NCBI GenBank assembly: GCA_009703445.1
Contig: WLGA01000083.1
Coordinates: forward strand, 1 to 5,148
Reading direction: 5' to 3'
DNA from: Actinomycetota bacterium
GTDB taxonomy: Bacteria > Actinomycetota > Actinomycetes > Actinomycetales > Microbacteriaceae
Length of the DNA stretch: 5,148 bases
The number at the start of each line of letters is the position of its first letter. The stretch's first letter is position 1. The position numbers and the translations under genes are program-made. The notes beneath the pieces are model-generated. The model was not told where the DNA came from. It ran no database searches and saw only the letters and a program-made list of their open reading frames with translations. Positions 4,830-5,148 of the stretch are shown in pieces.

Positions 4830-5148
4830 TTAGAGACCTAGAACTGAGTCAAAGTTTGCCTCTTCGAGGCGAGCCTTGACGTCAACCAGGAATCGGCTTG
4901 CGTCTGCACCATCGACCAAACGGTGGTCATACGACAGGGCTAGGTAAACCATGCTGCGGATTGAGATTGCATCCTGGCCATTGGCATCGGTGACTACGGC
5001 TGCACGCTTGGTGACCACACCGGTGCCAAGGATCGCAACCTGAGGCAAGAATACGACTGGAGTGTCGAAGAGTGCGCCGCGTGAGCCAGTGTTGGTCAGC
5101 GTAAAGGTTCCGCCACCCAACTCGTCTGGCTTTAGCTGGTTTGCACGG
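4830..5148 (-). CDS. sucB: 2-oxoacid dehydrogenase E2 acyltransferase, C-terminal part only
   Basis: Only the last 105 residues are in the window; the frame runs off the right edge, so the lipoyl and peripheral-subunit-binding domains are not seen. The sequence is the end of the catalytic (CAT-like) domain. NTGSRGALFDTPV is followed by PQVAILGTG, then the active-site LSYDHRLVDGADA, with catalytic His at codon 4923-4925 and the usual Asp and Gly after it, then the C-terminal RFLVDVKARLEE helix. The E2 core moves the acyl group from lipoyl-lysine to CoA in pyruvate or 2-oxoglutarate dehydrogenase. Actinobacterial genes at this locus are usually labelled sucB, yet the mycobacterial counterpart (DlaT) serves pyruvate dehydrogenase, so the substrate cannot be settled here. 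The residues VVFLP before PQVAILGTG differ from the common IINQP and may reflect lineage. It is a presumed target of the neighbouring LipB/LipA. It ends 8 bp from the converging hypothetical gene. Confidence 0.95.
   Translation of the reverse strand, partial: RANQLKPDELGGGTFTLTNTGSRGALFDTPVVFLPQVAILGTGVVTKRAAVVTDANGQDAISIRSMVYLALSYDHRLVDGADASRFLVDVKARLEEANFDSVLGL

Noticed and set aside
1..5148. Search for mobile elements, CRISPR arrays, tRNA/rRNA, toxin-antitoxin or defence genes.
   Set aside because: No transposase or integrase motifs, no regularly spaced repeats, no tRNA-like cloverleaf and no defence domain seen; the window is conserved housekeeping sequence.

Overview
The window looks like a compact chromosomal segment from an actinobacterium. 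The proteins and gene order fit a Microbacteriaceae-like lineage of moderate GC, such as the small-genome freshwater or marine 'Luna'-type groups. That placement is inferred from protein character (GSI-beta glutamine synthetase with Tyr406, a DUF4191 protein, an actinobacterial RDD protein) and from synteny with the mycobacterial dlaT - lipB - lipA - DUF4191 - RDD - glnA1 neighbourhood. It was not tested by a database search.

Layout from left to right. At 1-1287 (minus) is glnA, missing only its C-terminal end beyond the window edge. At 1288-1417 is a divergent control region. It holds the glnA -10 and leader, an 11-bp-periodic array resembling a GlnR box, and a likely leaderless promoter for the next gene. 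At 1418-1813 (plus) is a small RDD-family membrane protein. It converges on DUF4191 across a shared hairpin terminator at 1811-1846. At 1857-4186 (minus) is a tight operon transcribed lipB -> lipA -> DUF4191 membrane protein, with a 4-bp ATGA overlap between lipB and lipA and a 9-bp gap between lipA and DUF4191. At 4187-4290 is a divergent intergenic region with a leaderless-type promoter for lipB. At 4291-4821 (plus) is an unrecognised single-pass membrane protein. Its last codons are embedded in a perfect 12-bp-stem terminator that serves the converging gene. At 4830-5148 (minus) is the C-terminal end of the E2 acyltransferase of a 2-oxoacid dehydrogenase complex (sucB/dlaT type).

Functionally, LipB moves octanoate from acyl-ACP onto lipoyl domains, and LipA inserts two sulfurs to make lipoate. 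The E2 protein at the right edge is a natural acceptor of that cofactor, so lipB, lipA and E2 form a lipoylation/2-oxoacid oxidation neighbourhood. GlnA assimilates ammonium and uses 2-oxoglutarate-derived glutamate, but is controlled separately.

No mobile element, CRISPR array, tRNA or rRNA was seen. The region is mostly conserved housekeeping sequence and I see no strong sign of a new multi-gene system. The items most worth a second look are the putative GlnR array, two leaderless promoters of identical geometry, the terminator overlapping coding sequence, and the unrecognised membrane gene inserted on the opposite strand of the lipoylation cluster.
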